A stretch of 34,267 nucleotides of DNA from an uncultured Clostridia bacterium. Its GTDB lineage: Bacteria; Bacillota; Clostridia; Christensenellales; Aristaeellaceae. Shown here piece after piece: positions 9,228-16,085 of the stretch; positions within the stretch are counted from its first letter, which is position 1; each line of letters starts with the position of its first letter. The position numbers were made by a program, and so were the translations under genes. The stretch lies in assembly GCA_934670175.1 (NCBI GenBank), contig CAKUOX010000024.1:1-34267 (forward strand), in the 5' to 3' direction. The notes under the pieces were generated by a model that saw nothing but the letters and a program-made list of their open reading frames with translations, did no database searches and had not been told where the DNA came from.

Positions 9228-9256
9228 TTTTCAAACGACCCGTTTTCTGTTAAAAT
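9228..9256 (+). promoter_or_regulatory. Weak candidate promoter of the EF-G-like gene
   Basis: TTTTCA at 9228-9233, a 17-nt spacer and TAAAAT at 9251-9256. The -35 is poor (4 of 6). If correct, the mRNA leader is about 90 nt. Confidence 0.35.
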
Positions 9257-9349
9257 GAAAATACTATGGCGTATATGGCGCTTTATGCGTTCTGCCAGGC
9301 CTGCGGCGATCATCTGCGCAGGTGAATAAATATCACAGGGGGAATTTTT

Positions 9350-11431
9350 ATGAAAGATTATCAAGCCAAGAATATCCGCAACATCTCCGTTGTCGGACAT
9401 GGCAGCGAAGGTAAGACCACGCTCGTGGAAGCCCTGCTGTACACCGCCGGCGCAATCGACCGTCAGGGCCGCGTGGAGGACGGCTCCACCACCACTGACT
9501 TCGAGCCGGAAGAGACCAAGCGACAGATTTCCATCAGCGCGGCCATCGCCCCGCTGGAGTGGAAGGAAACCAAGATCAACCTGATCGATATTCCCGGCTA
9601 CTTCGATTTCGCGGGCGAGCAGTCCGGCCCGCTGACCGTGTGCGAAGGCGCGCTGATCACCGTGGGCGCAGTTTCCGGCCTGAACGTTGGCGCGGAAAAG
9701 GCGTGGGCAATGTGCGATAAGACGCATACCTCCCGCATGATCGTCATCAACCAGATGGATCGTGAAAACGCCAACTTCGAAAAGGCGCTCTCCACCATTA
9801 CCGAGAAATACGGCAGCCACATCGCGCCCATCGAGGTGCCGATCGTTGAAAACGGCAAGTTCACCGGCGTCGTGTGCGTGCTTGAGAATAAGGCCTTCAT
9901 CGGCGAGGGCAAGACCCTGAAGGAAATCGCCATTCCCGATTTCGTGGCCGACGAGGTTGAATCCGCGCGCGAAGCCATCATGGAAGCGGCCGCGGGCGCT
10001 GAAGACGAGCTGATGGAGAAGTTCTTCGAAGACGGCGAGCTCTCCTTTGACGATATGATGCACGGCCTGCGCCAGGGCATTAAGGATGGCACGGTCGTTC
10101 CCGTGGTGTGCTGCTCCGGCATCACCCGCGTTGGTCTGAGCAAGGTTCTGGACAACATCATCGACCTGATGCCCTCTCCGGCCGGCACGTCCCTGACCGG
10201 CGTGAACCCGAAGAACGACGAGGAAGTCGAGCGCATCTGTGCCGACGACCAGCCCTTCTCCGCGCGCGTGTTCAAGACCATGGCTGACCCGTTCGTGGGC
10301 AAGCTGAGCCTGATGAAGGTCATGTCCGGCACGCTGACCGGCGATATGCTGCTCTACAACGCCAATGCTGAAAAGAATGAAAAGCCCGGCACCATCTACA
10401 CCCTGAAGGGCAAGAAGCAGACGCCCACCCAGAAGGTGTGCGCGGGCGACATCTGCGCGCTGGCGAAGCTGCAGTCCGTAGCGACCGGCAACACCCTGTG
10501 CGACGGCAACAACCCCGTGAAGTTCCCCGAGATCGAATTCCCGGCGCCCTGCATCTCCAAGGCCGTATACGCCAAGAAGGCTGGCGAGGAAGATAAGATC
10601 TTCTCCGGTCTGGCGCGCCTGATGGAAGAAGATCCCACGATCACCGTTTCCAAGAACGTGGAAACCACCGAATCCGTGCTGAGCGGCCTGGGCGAGATGC
10701 ACATTGAGGTTGTCGCCCGCAAGCTGGCCAGCAAGTTCGGCGCAGAGTGCGTGCTGCAGGATCCCAAGATCCCGTATCGCGAGTCCATCCGCAAGCCGAT
10801 CGACGTTGAAGGACGCCACAAGAAGCAGTCCGGCGGCCACGGCCAGTTCGGCGACGTCAAGATCAAGTTCCGTCCGAACGCTGATCCCGATGATACCGAA
10901 TTCCACTTTGTTGATTCCGTTGTCGGCGGCACCGTACCGCGTAACTTCATCCCCGCGGTTGAAAAGGGCCTGCGCGACAACATCAAGCACGGCGTGCTCG
11001 CCGGCTTCCCCGTGGTAGGTCTGACGGCTGAGCTGTACGACGGCGGCTACCATCCGGTCGACTCCTCCGAAATGGCGTTCAAGACCGCTGCCCGCCTCGC
11101 GTTCAAGCAGCTGACCGGCGCCAACCCGATCCTGCTCGAGCCCATCTACCACATCGAGGTGGATGTGCCGGATCAGTACATGGGCGACATCATCGGCGAT
11201 ATGAACAAGCGCCGTGGCCGCATCATGGGCATGGACAAGGTCGGCGAGCTGCAGCGCGTGACCGCTGAAGCGCCGCTGTCCGAGATGTTCAAGTATGCTA
11301 CGGATCTGCGCTCCATGACGCAGGCGCGCGGCTCCTTCACGATGAGCTTTGAGCGTTACGAGGAGGTTCCCGCTGCGGACGCGAAGAAGATCATCGAATC
11401 CTGCAAGCGTGAAGACGAAGACGAGGATTAA
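9350..11431 (+). CDS. EF-G-like translational GTPase (divergent elongation factor G paralogue)
   Basis: 693 residues, starting after an AGGGGGAA ribosome binding site. The domain order is that of elongation factor G: G domain, domain II, then domains III-V ('GLGEMHIEVVARKL' in III; GHGQFGDVKI leading IV; 'DMNKRRGRIMGMD' in V). The GTPase motifs are present but altered: GHGSEGKTT at 17-25 instead of the AHIDAGKTT form, DIPGYFDF at 80-87 instead of DTPGHVDF, and NQMD near 133 instead of NKMD. The histidine that promotes GTP hydrolysis in canonical EF-G is therefore a tyrosine (Tyr84). This places it in the EF-G-like branch common in Firmicutes and some other phyla, which normally accompanies a true fusA elsewhere. 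Its role could be a specialised ribosome translocation, recycling or rescue step; that is inference. It is monocistronic, with two strong hairpins after it. Confidence 0.85.
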   Translation: MKDYQAKNIRNISVVGHGSEGKTTLVEALLYTAGAIDRQGRVEDGSTTTDFEPEETKRQISISAAIAPLEWKETKINLIDIPGYFDFAGEQSGPLTVCEGALITVGAVSGLNVGAEKAWAMCDKTHTSRMIVINQMDRENANFEKALSTITEKYGSHIAPIEVPIVENGKFTGVVCVLENKAFIGEGKTLKEIAIPDFVADEVESAREAIMEAAAGAEDELMEKFFEDGELSFDDMMHGLRQGIKDGTVVPVVCCSGITRVGLSKVLDNIIDLMPSPAGTSLTGVNPKNDEEVERICADDQPFSARVFKTMADPFVGKLSLMKVMSGTLTGDMLLYNANAEKNEKPGTIYTLKGKKQTPTQKVCAGDICALAKLQSVATGNTLCDGNNPVKFPEIEFPAPCISKAVYAKKAGEEDKIFSGLARLMEEDPTITVSKNVETTESVLSGLGEMHIEVVARKLASKFGAECVLQDPKIPYRESIRKPIDVEGRHKKQSGGHGQFGDVKIKFRPNADPDDTEFHFVDSVVGGTVPRNFIPAVEKGLRDNIKHGVLAGFPVVGLTAELYDGGYHPVDSSEMAFKTAARLAFKQLTGANPILLEPIYHIEVDVPDQYMGDIIGDMNKRRGRIMGMDKVGELQRVTAEAPLSEMFKYATDLRSMTQARGSFTMSFERYEEVPAADAKKIIESCKREDEDED

Positions 11432-11451
11432 TTCCCCTATACTTCCCCATT

Positions 11452-11481
11452 CGACCGCCGCGGCATATGCCGCGGCGGTCG
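11452..11481. terminator. Perfect 30-nt palindrome after the EF-G-like gene
   Basis: A perfect inverted repeat with 15-bp arms and no loop in DNA (in RNA the hairpin would open to a small loop around the central CATATG). It has no T tract of its own and is followed 5 nt later by a second hairpin that does, so the two likely act together to end transcription or protect the mRNA end. Confidence 0.6.
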
Positions 11482-11486
11482 GCCTG

Positions 11487-11519
11487 TCAAAAAAGGTCGC
11501 AAAGAGCGGCCTTTTTTGA
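11487..11519. terminator. Bidirectional intrinsic terminator
   Basis: Arms of 14 bp (11487-11500 and 11506-11519, one G-U pair) with GC-rich tops and A6/T6 bases, so a U-run follows the stem on both strands. This is the main terminator of the EF-G-like gene. Confidence 0.85.
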
Positions 11520-11810
11520 TAAAAAAATCCCCGAAGGTCGAAGTAGCGATATAGATGCCGCCGCCTCGAACTTTGGGGATTCGCGAAGAACCTAATCCTT
11601 CGACAAATGAAATGCAATAGCGCCTAGCCTCGAAATCATCCAAAGGCATACGTCGCGGAGTATGTTTTTAATTTTTCGAGTAATCGAGGCATTCGTTTTT
11701 ATCTCCGGTTCGGGTGGAGTGGAAAAATGTTTATCCGTCACAAATTCGTGCCCAATGAATCCGCTTCTAGTCACAAAACTATTCATTACTGTTTTTCTTC
11801 CCTCCGACAA
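11520..11810. other. AT-richer gap without a convincing gene
   Basis: The stretch between the terminators and the small secreted-protein gene holds a 16-bp imperfect inverted repeat (11526-11541 and 11566-11581, two mispaired positions in minus-strand RNA, about 24-nt loop). It also holds two short overlapping minus-strand open frames, about 70 residues each. The best (ATG at 11786, ending 11592) has GGAGG 14 nt upstream, a poor spacing, and a sequence I cannot place in any family. I see no transposase remnant. It could be decayed coding sequence. Confidence 0.5.
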
Positions 11811-11851
11811 ATTAAAAAATGGCGGATCAGCTCTGGTGTGAGTGATCCGCC
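11809..11851 (-). terminator. Intrinsic terminator of the small secreted-protein gene (minus strand)
   Basis: A perfect 9-bp stem, GGCGGATCA at 11821-11829 and TGATCCGCC at 11843-11851. On the minus strand it is followed immediately by ATTTTTTAATTT. A G/T-rich low-complexity tract at 11852-11887 lies between it and the gene's stop codon. Confidence 0.8.
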
Positions 11852-11912
11852 TATGGTGTTGTTTGGGGTTGTGTGTGTGGGGGGCTAGTCCATGAAGGGC
11901 CGGTTGACAGAG

Positions 11913-12362
11913 TCATTCGAAAAGGGGCTCGATTTTAGATATCGTAGCAGCGCACTGCTCATATCCCCTAACGGTGAGCATTTGTCCATCAGACAAAGAC
12001 ACTCTTAAATCGGATTTTCCGCTCAAATCGGCTCGAGTATAGTAATCGTGCCAATCTCGTTCCGGTCCAGCGTTATCGTATTCGTCTCGGGAAGTTGCCG
12101 TCTTATATACCCATACGACCAAAGTTCTATCTTCCGAGTGTAGCGTTATTACGAAGTCTCCCTCAGGGATGTCTTTTCCGACAATGTAATCCCCATCGTA
12201 TAGCATTGCGTTCCCTTTTTCGAACAAAGTATCAGATATCTGCTTTTGCAATTCAATCAAATCCTCGACATTGTAACCTGACAAATCGATGTCCGTTTCG
12301 GCATACGCCATACCAACAAACGCGAGTAACACGCAGACTATCAAGGACGCTATTCTCTTCAC
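11913..12362 (-). CDS. Small secreted protein of unknown function
   Basis: 149 residues from a GTG start with AAGGAG 9 nt upstream. Residues 1-21 are a signal peptide (MKR, hydrophobic run, AYA before Glu22), so it should be exported; no lipobox cysteine precedes the cleavage site. After an acidic helix with 'EDLIELQKQISDTLFEKGN', residues 57-86 read GDYIVGKDIPEGDFVI and continue into beta-like strands. I recognise this G-x-Y-x-V-G-x-D-I-P-x-G pattern from many uncharacterised secreted proteins of Firmicutes, without a known function. Base composition is clearly lower in GC than the neighbours. It has its own near-consensus promoter and its own terminator, so it is an independent transcription unit. 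Transfer from elsewhere is possible; the function is not known. Confidence 0.75.
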   Translation of the reverse strand: MKRIASLIVCVLLAFVGMAYAETDIDLSGYNVEDLIELQKQISDTLFEKGNAMLYDGDYIVGKDIPEGDFVITLHSEDRTLVVWVYKTATSRDEYDNAGPERDWHDYYTRADLSGKSDLRVSLSDGQMLTVRGYEQCAATISKIEPLFE

Positions 12363-12397
12363 GAACCATCACTCCTTAAATAATATCAATCATACTC

Positions 12398-12425
12398 ATT
12401 ATAACATTTTTACGAACAGTGTCAA
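12398..12425 (-). promoter_or_regulatory. Near-perfect sigma-A promoter for the small secreted protein
   Basis: On the minus strand, TTGACA (plus coordinates 12420-12425), a 16-nt spacer and TATAAT (12398-12403). Both hexamers are exact consensus. Confidence 0.85.
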
Positions 12426-12429
12426 GCTC

Positions 12430-12474
12430 AATATCCAGCCCCTAATCCGCACAAATATCCAGCCCCTAATCCGC
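12430..12474. repeat. Tandem direct repeat, two 21-nt identical units, period 24
   Basis: Units 12430-12450 and 12454-12474 are identical over 21 nt with a 3-nt spacer. They lie directly upstream of the -35 box of the small secreted-protein promoter (minus strand) and before the rplI promoter (plus strand). They may be paired protein-binding sites or a simple duplication. Confidence 0.8.
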
Positions 12475-12510
12475 GCTACATCCTTATTTCTATTTCTTTA
12501 AGGACACATA

Positions 12511-12540
12511 TTGCCACGCCTTGCCCGAATATGCTATAAT
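12511..12540 (+). promoter_or_regulatory. Promoter of the rplI-dnaB operon
   Basis: TTGCCA at 12511-12516, an 18-nt spacer and consensus TATAAT at 12535-12540. The leader to rplI is about 90 nt. Confidence 0.7.
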
Positions 12541-12558
12541 AAGGGGTAGGAGGATTTT

Positions 12559-12598
12559 CCGGATCTTCCCGGTTGGCGCGAGGCAAACGGCGCGCCGA
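12559..12598 (+). promoter_or_regulatory. Two consecutive hairpins in the rplI leader
   Basis: CCGG-6 nt-CCGG at 12559-12572, followed directly by an 8-bp stem (TTGGCGCG at 12573-12580 and CGCGCCGA at 12591-12598, one G-U pair). They could serve autogenous control, as in other ribosomal protein leaders, but I cannot match them to a described leader. Confidence 0.4.
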
Positions 12599-12638
12599 TC
12601 ATTCATCTGCACATCTGCCGAGAACGGAGGACATACAT

Positions 12639-13091
12639 ATGAAGGTAATTCTGCTTCAGGACATCAAGGGCACCGGCAAGAAGGATCAGATCCTTGAGAT
12701 TTCGGACGGCTATGCGCGCAACTATCTGCTGCCCCGCAAGCTGGCGCGCGAGGCGACGGCGGAGGCGCTCAATTCCGTAGAACGCGCCCGCAGCGCCGAC
12801 AAGCACCGCGAGGACGTGAAGCGCGCCGACGCCGAAAAGCTCGCGCGCGAGCTGAAGGGCAAGGTCATTCAGCTGAGCGTGCGCGGCGGCGAAAACGGTA
12901 AGATTTACGGCTCCGTCACCAACGACCAGATCGCCGAGGCCATGCGTGAGCAGCTGGGCGTGGATGTGGACAAGCGCAAGATCGAAGCCGAGGAGCCGAT
13001 CAAAACGGCTGGACAGGCATTCATCAACCTCAAGCTGATGTCCGGCGTGTCCACGCGCATGATCGTGAACGTAAAGGTCGTCACCCGCTAA
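12639..13091 (+). CDS. rplI: 50S ribosomal protein L9
   Basis: 150 residues from the ATG preceded by CGGAGGACATACAT; the open frame is longer, but the family's N-terminus is exactly MKVILLQDIKGTGKKDQI. It binds 23S rRNA and projects from the large subunit near the L1 stalk. The N-terminal globular domain (1-50, with 'DGYARNYLLPRKLA'), a long connecting helix (about 50-75) and the C-terminal domain (about 80-150, with 'GKIYGSVTNDQIAEAM') are all present at normal length. It is the first gene of an operon with dnaB, 18 bp upstream of it, an arrangement common in Firmicutes. Confidence 0.97.
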   Translation: MKVILLQDIKGTGKKDQILEISDGYARNYLLPRKLAREATAEALNSVERARSADKHREDVKRADAEKLARELKGKVIQLSVRGGENGKIYGSVTNDQIAEAMREQLGVDVDKRKIEAEEPIKTAGQAFINLKLMSGVSTRMIVNVKVVTR

Positions 13092-13109
13092 GCCGGAGGA
13101 ATTTCATAA

Positions 13110-14471
13110 ATGGAAGATTACATCCCCGTTCCGGCGGCACAGGGCGTACCATGCCATCCGGAATCGGAACGCAGTGTGCTGGGCGCAATGCTCCGCTCGC
13201 ACGAAGCGGCGCTGCTGGCTCTGGAGACGCTTCAGCCGGGCGACTTCTATGATCCCGCCAATCGCGAAATATACGCTGCGATGCAGGCCATTACCGTATC
13301 CGGCCAGCCGATCGATCTGGTAACGCTGGACGAGGAGCTGAGCCGCCGCGGCAAGCTGGTCGCTGTGGGCGGCGCGGCCTACCTGGTGGAGCTGAGCCGC
13401 AGCGTGCCCTCCGCCGTGAACGCGCGCGCCTATATCCGCATCGTCGATGAAAAATCGACGCTGCGCAAGCTGATCGCCGCCTCGGAAAAGATCAGCCAGG
13501 CCTGCCATGCCGAGGAACGGGATACGCAGGATATACTTGAAGAGGCTGAAAAGCAGATCTACGACATCACCATGCGCAAGGGCGGCGAGGAGCTGACCGC
13601 GATCCAGCCAGTGCTGCTCAAAACCTTTGAGCGCATCGAGCAGCTGGTTAAAAACCATGGTCGCGTGGACGGCGTGGAGTCTGGCTATGCCGAGCTGGAC
13701 GAGCTGCTCACGGGCTTTCATCCCGGCGAAATGATACTGGTCGCCGGTCGCCCCGCTATGGGCAAAACGAGTATCGGCATGAATTTTATTGAAAACGCGG
13801 CCATACGCACCGGCAAGAAGGCGGCGGTATTTTCGTTGGAAATGCCTGCCGAACAGCTGGCGATGCGTATGCTCTGTACCGAGGCGCGCGTAGATATGCA
13901 GAAGGTGCGGCGCGGACAGATCGACGATACCGATTGGGGCAAGCTCTGCGACGCAATGATCAGCATCGGCCCAACGTCCATCTATGTGGATGCAACGCCC
14001 GGTATTTCCGTATCGCAGATCCGCTCCAAGGCGCGCCGCCTTCAGCTGGAGCACGGGCTGGACATTATCCTGATCGACTATCTCTCGCTGATGAGCGCCG
14101 CAGGCAGCTTCGGCAGCCGTCAGGAGGAGGTCGCACAGATCTCGCGCGGCCTGAAATCGCTGGCGCTGGAGCTGAATGTGCCGATCATTGCACTTCAGCA
14201 GCTTTCGCGCGCGCCGGCTGGACGCGCCAATCACCGCCCAATGCTTTCGGATATTCGCGAATCCGGTGCGATCGAGCAGGACGCCGACGTGGTAATGTTC
14301 GTGCATCGCGAGGACTACTACAACCCTGACACGGCGGAGAAGAACATCGCTGAGCTGATCATTGCCAAGCAGCGCAACGGCTCTCTGGGCACCGTCAAGC
14401 TCGGCTGGAAGGGCGAATACACCTGGTTTATGGATCTTTCGCCGCAGGCGCGCGAGGCGCGCGGCGCATAA
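13110..14471 (+). CDS. dnaB: Replicative DNA helicase DnaB
   Basis: 453 residues, starting after GGAGGAATTTCATAA. This is the hexameric replication-fork helicase, which unwinds DNA 5' to 3' and contacts primase through its N-terminal domain (about 15-115, beginning 'CHPESERSVLGAMLRSHEA'). The RecA-like C-terminal domain shows Walker A AGRPAMGKTS (about 211-220), Walker B in DIILIDYLSLM (about 317), and the conserved 'LQQLSRAP' followed by 'SDIRESGAIEQDADVVMFVHRE'. Length is normal. Gene symbol caution: in Bacillus the equivalent gene is dnaC. No intein is present. The next gene starts 32 bp downstream. Confidence 0.97.
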   Translation: MEDYIPVPAAQGVPCHPESERSVLGAMLRSHEAALLALETLQPGDFYDPANREIYAAMQAITVSGQPIDLVTLDEELSRRGKLVAVGGAAYLVELSRSVPSAVNARAYIRIVDEKSTLRKLIAASEKISQACHAEERDTQDILEEAEKQIYDITMRKGGEELTAIQPVLLKTFERIEQLVKNHGRVDGVESGYAELDELLTGFHPGEMILVAGRPAMGKTSIGMNFIENAAIRTGKKAAVFSLEMPAEQLAMRMLCTEARVDMQKVRRGQIDDTDWGKLCDAMISIGPTSIYVDATPGISVSQIRSKARRLQLEHGLDIILIDYLSLMSAAGSFGSRQEEVAQISRGLKSLALELNVPIIALQQLSRAPAGRANHRPMLSDIRESGAIEQDADVVMFVHREDYYNPDTAEKNIAELIIAKQRNGSLGTVKLGWKGEYTWFMDLSPQAREARGA

Positions 14472-14503
14472 GCGTCCGCAGTCCCGAAGGGAGCGATCGT
14501 TTT

Positions 14504-15229
14504 TTGCAAGCTGAACGTTTTCTGCAAAAATACCGCGTGCTCGAGGGCATCCTCGAAAAGCGCTACGAAGGTGAAAAACTGAATTATTCCAGCGTCGTGA
14601 TCGAATACCTGCACGACGCAGATTCCTACGGCATTCGCACGGAGCTGGATCTGCTGCGCGAGATCCGAAACCTGCTGTCCCACAATGCAGGCCAAAGCGG
14701 ACAGCCCGTGGTAGAGCCGTCCGGCGAAATGCTGGATCTGCTCGACCGCGTGACCGAATTTGTGAAAACGCCGCGTCTAGCTGTGAATTTCGGCACGCCT
14801 GCGCAGGATATTCTGAGCGCGCACCCAAACGACAGCCTGTTTGACATCATGCGCAGCATGGTGAAAAACGGCTATTCGCATGTGCCGGTGATCGACCACG
14901 GCAAAATGGTCGGCGTGCTCAGCACGCGCAGCGTGTTCGATCATCTGGCAGAATTTGGCGCGGAGGGATTCAGGCCCGACGCGCGCATTGCCCAGCTCGG
15001 GGAACGCATTCGCCTCGATCGTCAGAGCGGCGAGCGCTATCTGTTCATCGATGCGGACGCCACTATTCTCAGCGTCAGCCGCGCGTTTCGGCGTTATAGC
15101 GAACGCGACCGGCGCCTGAGCGCCGTATTCGTCACGGAAGGCGGCGCACCCAACGAACCGTTGATCTGTATGCTCACGCCCTGGGACGTGCTCGGCGACA
15201 GGAGCTTTGCAAAGGAGAATGATGTTTAG
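14504..15229 (+). CDS. CBS-pair protein with HEPN-like N-terminal domain
   Basis: 241 residues from a TTG codon preceded by GGGAG with a 10-nt spacing. Residues 1-85 are helical and contain 'LREIRNLLSHNA', in which R55-x4-H60 matches the R-x(4-6)-H motif of HEPN domains; many, but not all, of these are RNases. Residues about 95-235 are two CBS motifs ('SLFDIMRSMVKNGYSHVPVI' with 'KMVGVLSTRSVFDHL', then 'LFIDADATILSVSRAF' with 'LICMLTPWDVLGD'), a module that binds adenine nucleotides. I recall similar HEPN-like/CBS proteins in other Clostridia, none with a function I know. The stop codon overlaps the start of the alarmone synthetase gene, so the two are translationally coupled. RNase activity and nucleotide control are inference. 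Confidence 0.75.
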   Translation: MQAERFLQKYRVLEGILEKRYEGEKLNYSSVVIEYLHDADSYGIRTELDLLREIRNLLSHNAGQSGQPVVEPSGEMLDLLDRVTEFVKTPRLAVNFGTPAQDILSAHPNDSLFDIMRSMVKNGYSHVPVIDHGKMVGVLSTRSVFDHLAEFGAEGFRPDARIAQLGERIRLDRQSGERYLFIDADATILSVSRAFRRYSERDRRLSAVFVTEGGAPNEPLICMLTPWDVLGDRSFAKENDV

Positions 15230-15938
15230 TATGGAACAGCAGCCCCGCGCGATCTGCGAACCTTTTGAGGACACGCTCGAATCCATGCGCAAGGAATATG
15301 CACAGATCCAGGGCGTGTACGCCGCAGCCATACGCGAAATCAACGCGCGCCTGCAAACGCTTAACCAGGAATTCTCTTTTCAGCACCGCCACAACCCGAT
15401 CCACCACCTGGAAAGCCGCGTCAAGACGCTGCCGAGCATCATCAAAAAGCTGAAAAGCACCGGCTTCCCCGTGTCCATCAGCAGCGCCAAGAAGAATCTG
15501 CATGATATTGCGGGTGTGCGCGTGGTCTGCCGCTATGTGGCCGACATTTACCGCATCGCTGACCTTCTGCTGGCGCAGGACGATATTTCGCTGATCCTGG
15601 AAAAGAACTATATCAAAAATCCGAAGCCCAACGGCTACCGCAGCCTGCATATCGTGGTGGACGTGCCGGTCTACCTCTCGCAGGGCAAGCTGTACATTCC
15701 CGTAGAGATTCAGATCCGCACCGTCGCAATGGACTTCTGGGCGACGCTGGAGCACGGCATTCGCTACAAGGCCACCGAGGAGGTACCGCAGTCGATCATC
15801 GACGAGCTGCGCGAATGCGCGAATGTAATCACTGAGACCGACTACAAGATGCAGGACATCTTTCAGGCGCTTCAGCGCGTGCACGATGTGGACGAATCCT
15901 ATCGCGATGAAGTGGTTTCCGAAATAATGCAGAAATGA
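15222..15938 (+). CDS. Small alarmone synthetase, RelA/SpoT synthetase domain (RelQ/YjbM type)
   Basis: 238 residues from the ATG at 15222, 4 nt after AAAGGAG and overlapping the upstream stop by 8 bp; ATG at 15231 is an alternative. It transfers pyrophosphate from ATP to GDP or GTP, making (p)ppGpp. It contains only the synthetase domain: 'ESRVKTLPSIIKKLKSTG', 'DIAGVRVVCRYVADIYRIAD', 'NGYRSLHIVVDVP' and 'EIQIRTVAMDFWATLEH' are all in order. There is no hydrolase, TGS or ACT domain, and the length fits the RelQ group (about 210-240 residues). It is the last gene of the rplI-dnaB unit and is followed by a strong terminator. RelQ-type enzymes are usually controlled by expression and by allosteric pppGpp or single-stranded RNA binding; none of that can be read here. 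Confidence 0.9.
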   Translation: MFSMEQQPRAICEPFEDTLESMRKEYAQIQGVYAAAIREINARLQTLNQEFSFQHRHNPIHHLESRVKTLPSIIKKLKSTGFPVSISSAKKNLHDIAGVRVVCRYVADIYRIADLLLAQDDISLILEKNYIKNPKPNGYRSLHIVVDVPVYLSQGKLYIPVEIQIRTVAMDFWATLEHGIRYKATEEVPQSIIDELRECANVITETDYKMQDIFQALQRVHDVDESYRDEVVSEIMQK

Positions 15939-15942
15939 CCCT

Positions 15943-15979
15943 CCGCGCCGCCAGCCATACCTGCGGCGCGGTTTTCTTT
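15943..15979 (+). terminator. Intrinsic terminator of the rplI-dnaB-alarmone synthetase operon
   Basis: A perfect 9-bp GC stem, CCGCGCCGC at 15943-15951 and GCGGCGCGG at 15963-15971, followed by TTTTCTTT. Confidence 0.9.
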
Positions 15980-16014
15980 AAAGGATAAAATTAGCAAAAT
16001 GCGCGCGCCATTCA

Positions 16015-16043
16015 TTGACAAAAAACAATATTTCAGCTATAAT
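16015..16043 (+). promoter_or_regulatory. Consensus sigma-A promoter of the LysR regulator
   Basis: TTGACA at 16015-16020, a 17-nt spacer and TATAAT at 16038-16043: perfect in both hexamers and spacing, unusually strong for a regulator gene. Confidence 0.85.
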
Positions 16044-16085
16044 TAATTAAGTATATTAATAATACCGACGAAGGAGCGCCGATAT

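Noticed and set aside
8879..11617. A 912-residue open frame on the minus strand opposite the EF-G-like gene
   Set aside because: It is a frame shadow of a GC-rich gene: low-complexity His/Ala/Gly/Val composition, no ribosome binding site, no domain, and it runs through two strong terminators.
11437..11649. A 70-residue minus-strand open frame spanning the terminators after the EF-G-like gene
   Set aside because: It reads straight through a perfect palindrome and an intrinsic terminator, and no homologous family comes to mind. Kept only as part of the gene-poor stretch.
12430..12474. Two-unit repeat considered as a CRISPR remnant
   Set aside because: The spacer is only 3 nt, the unit is 21 nt, and no cas gene is nearby; this is a simple tandem duplication.
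13104..14828. A 574-residue minus-strand open frame opposite dnaB
   Set aside because: Shadow of dnaB and the following CBS gene; it has no ribosome binding site or recognisable domain and its composition is Arg/His/Leu-rich.
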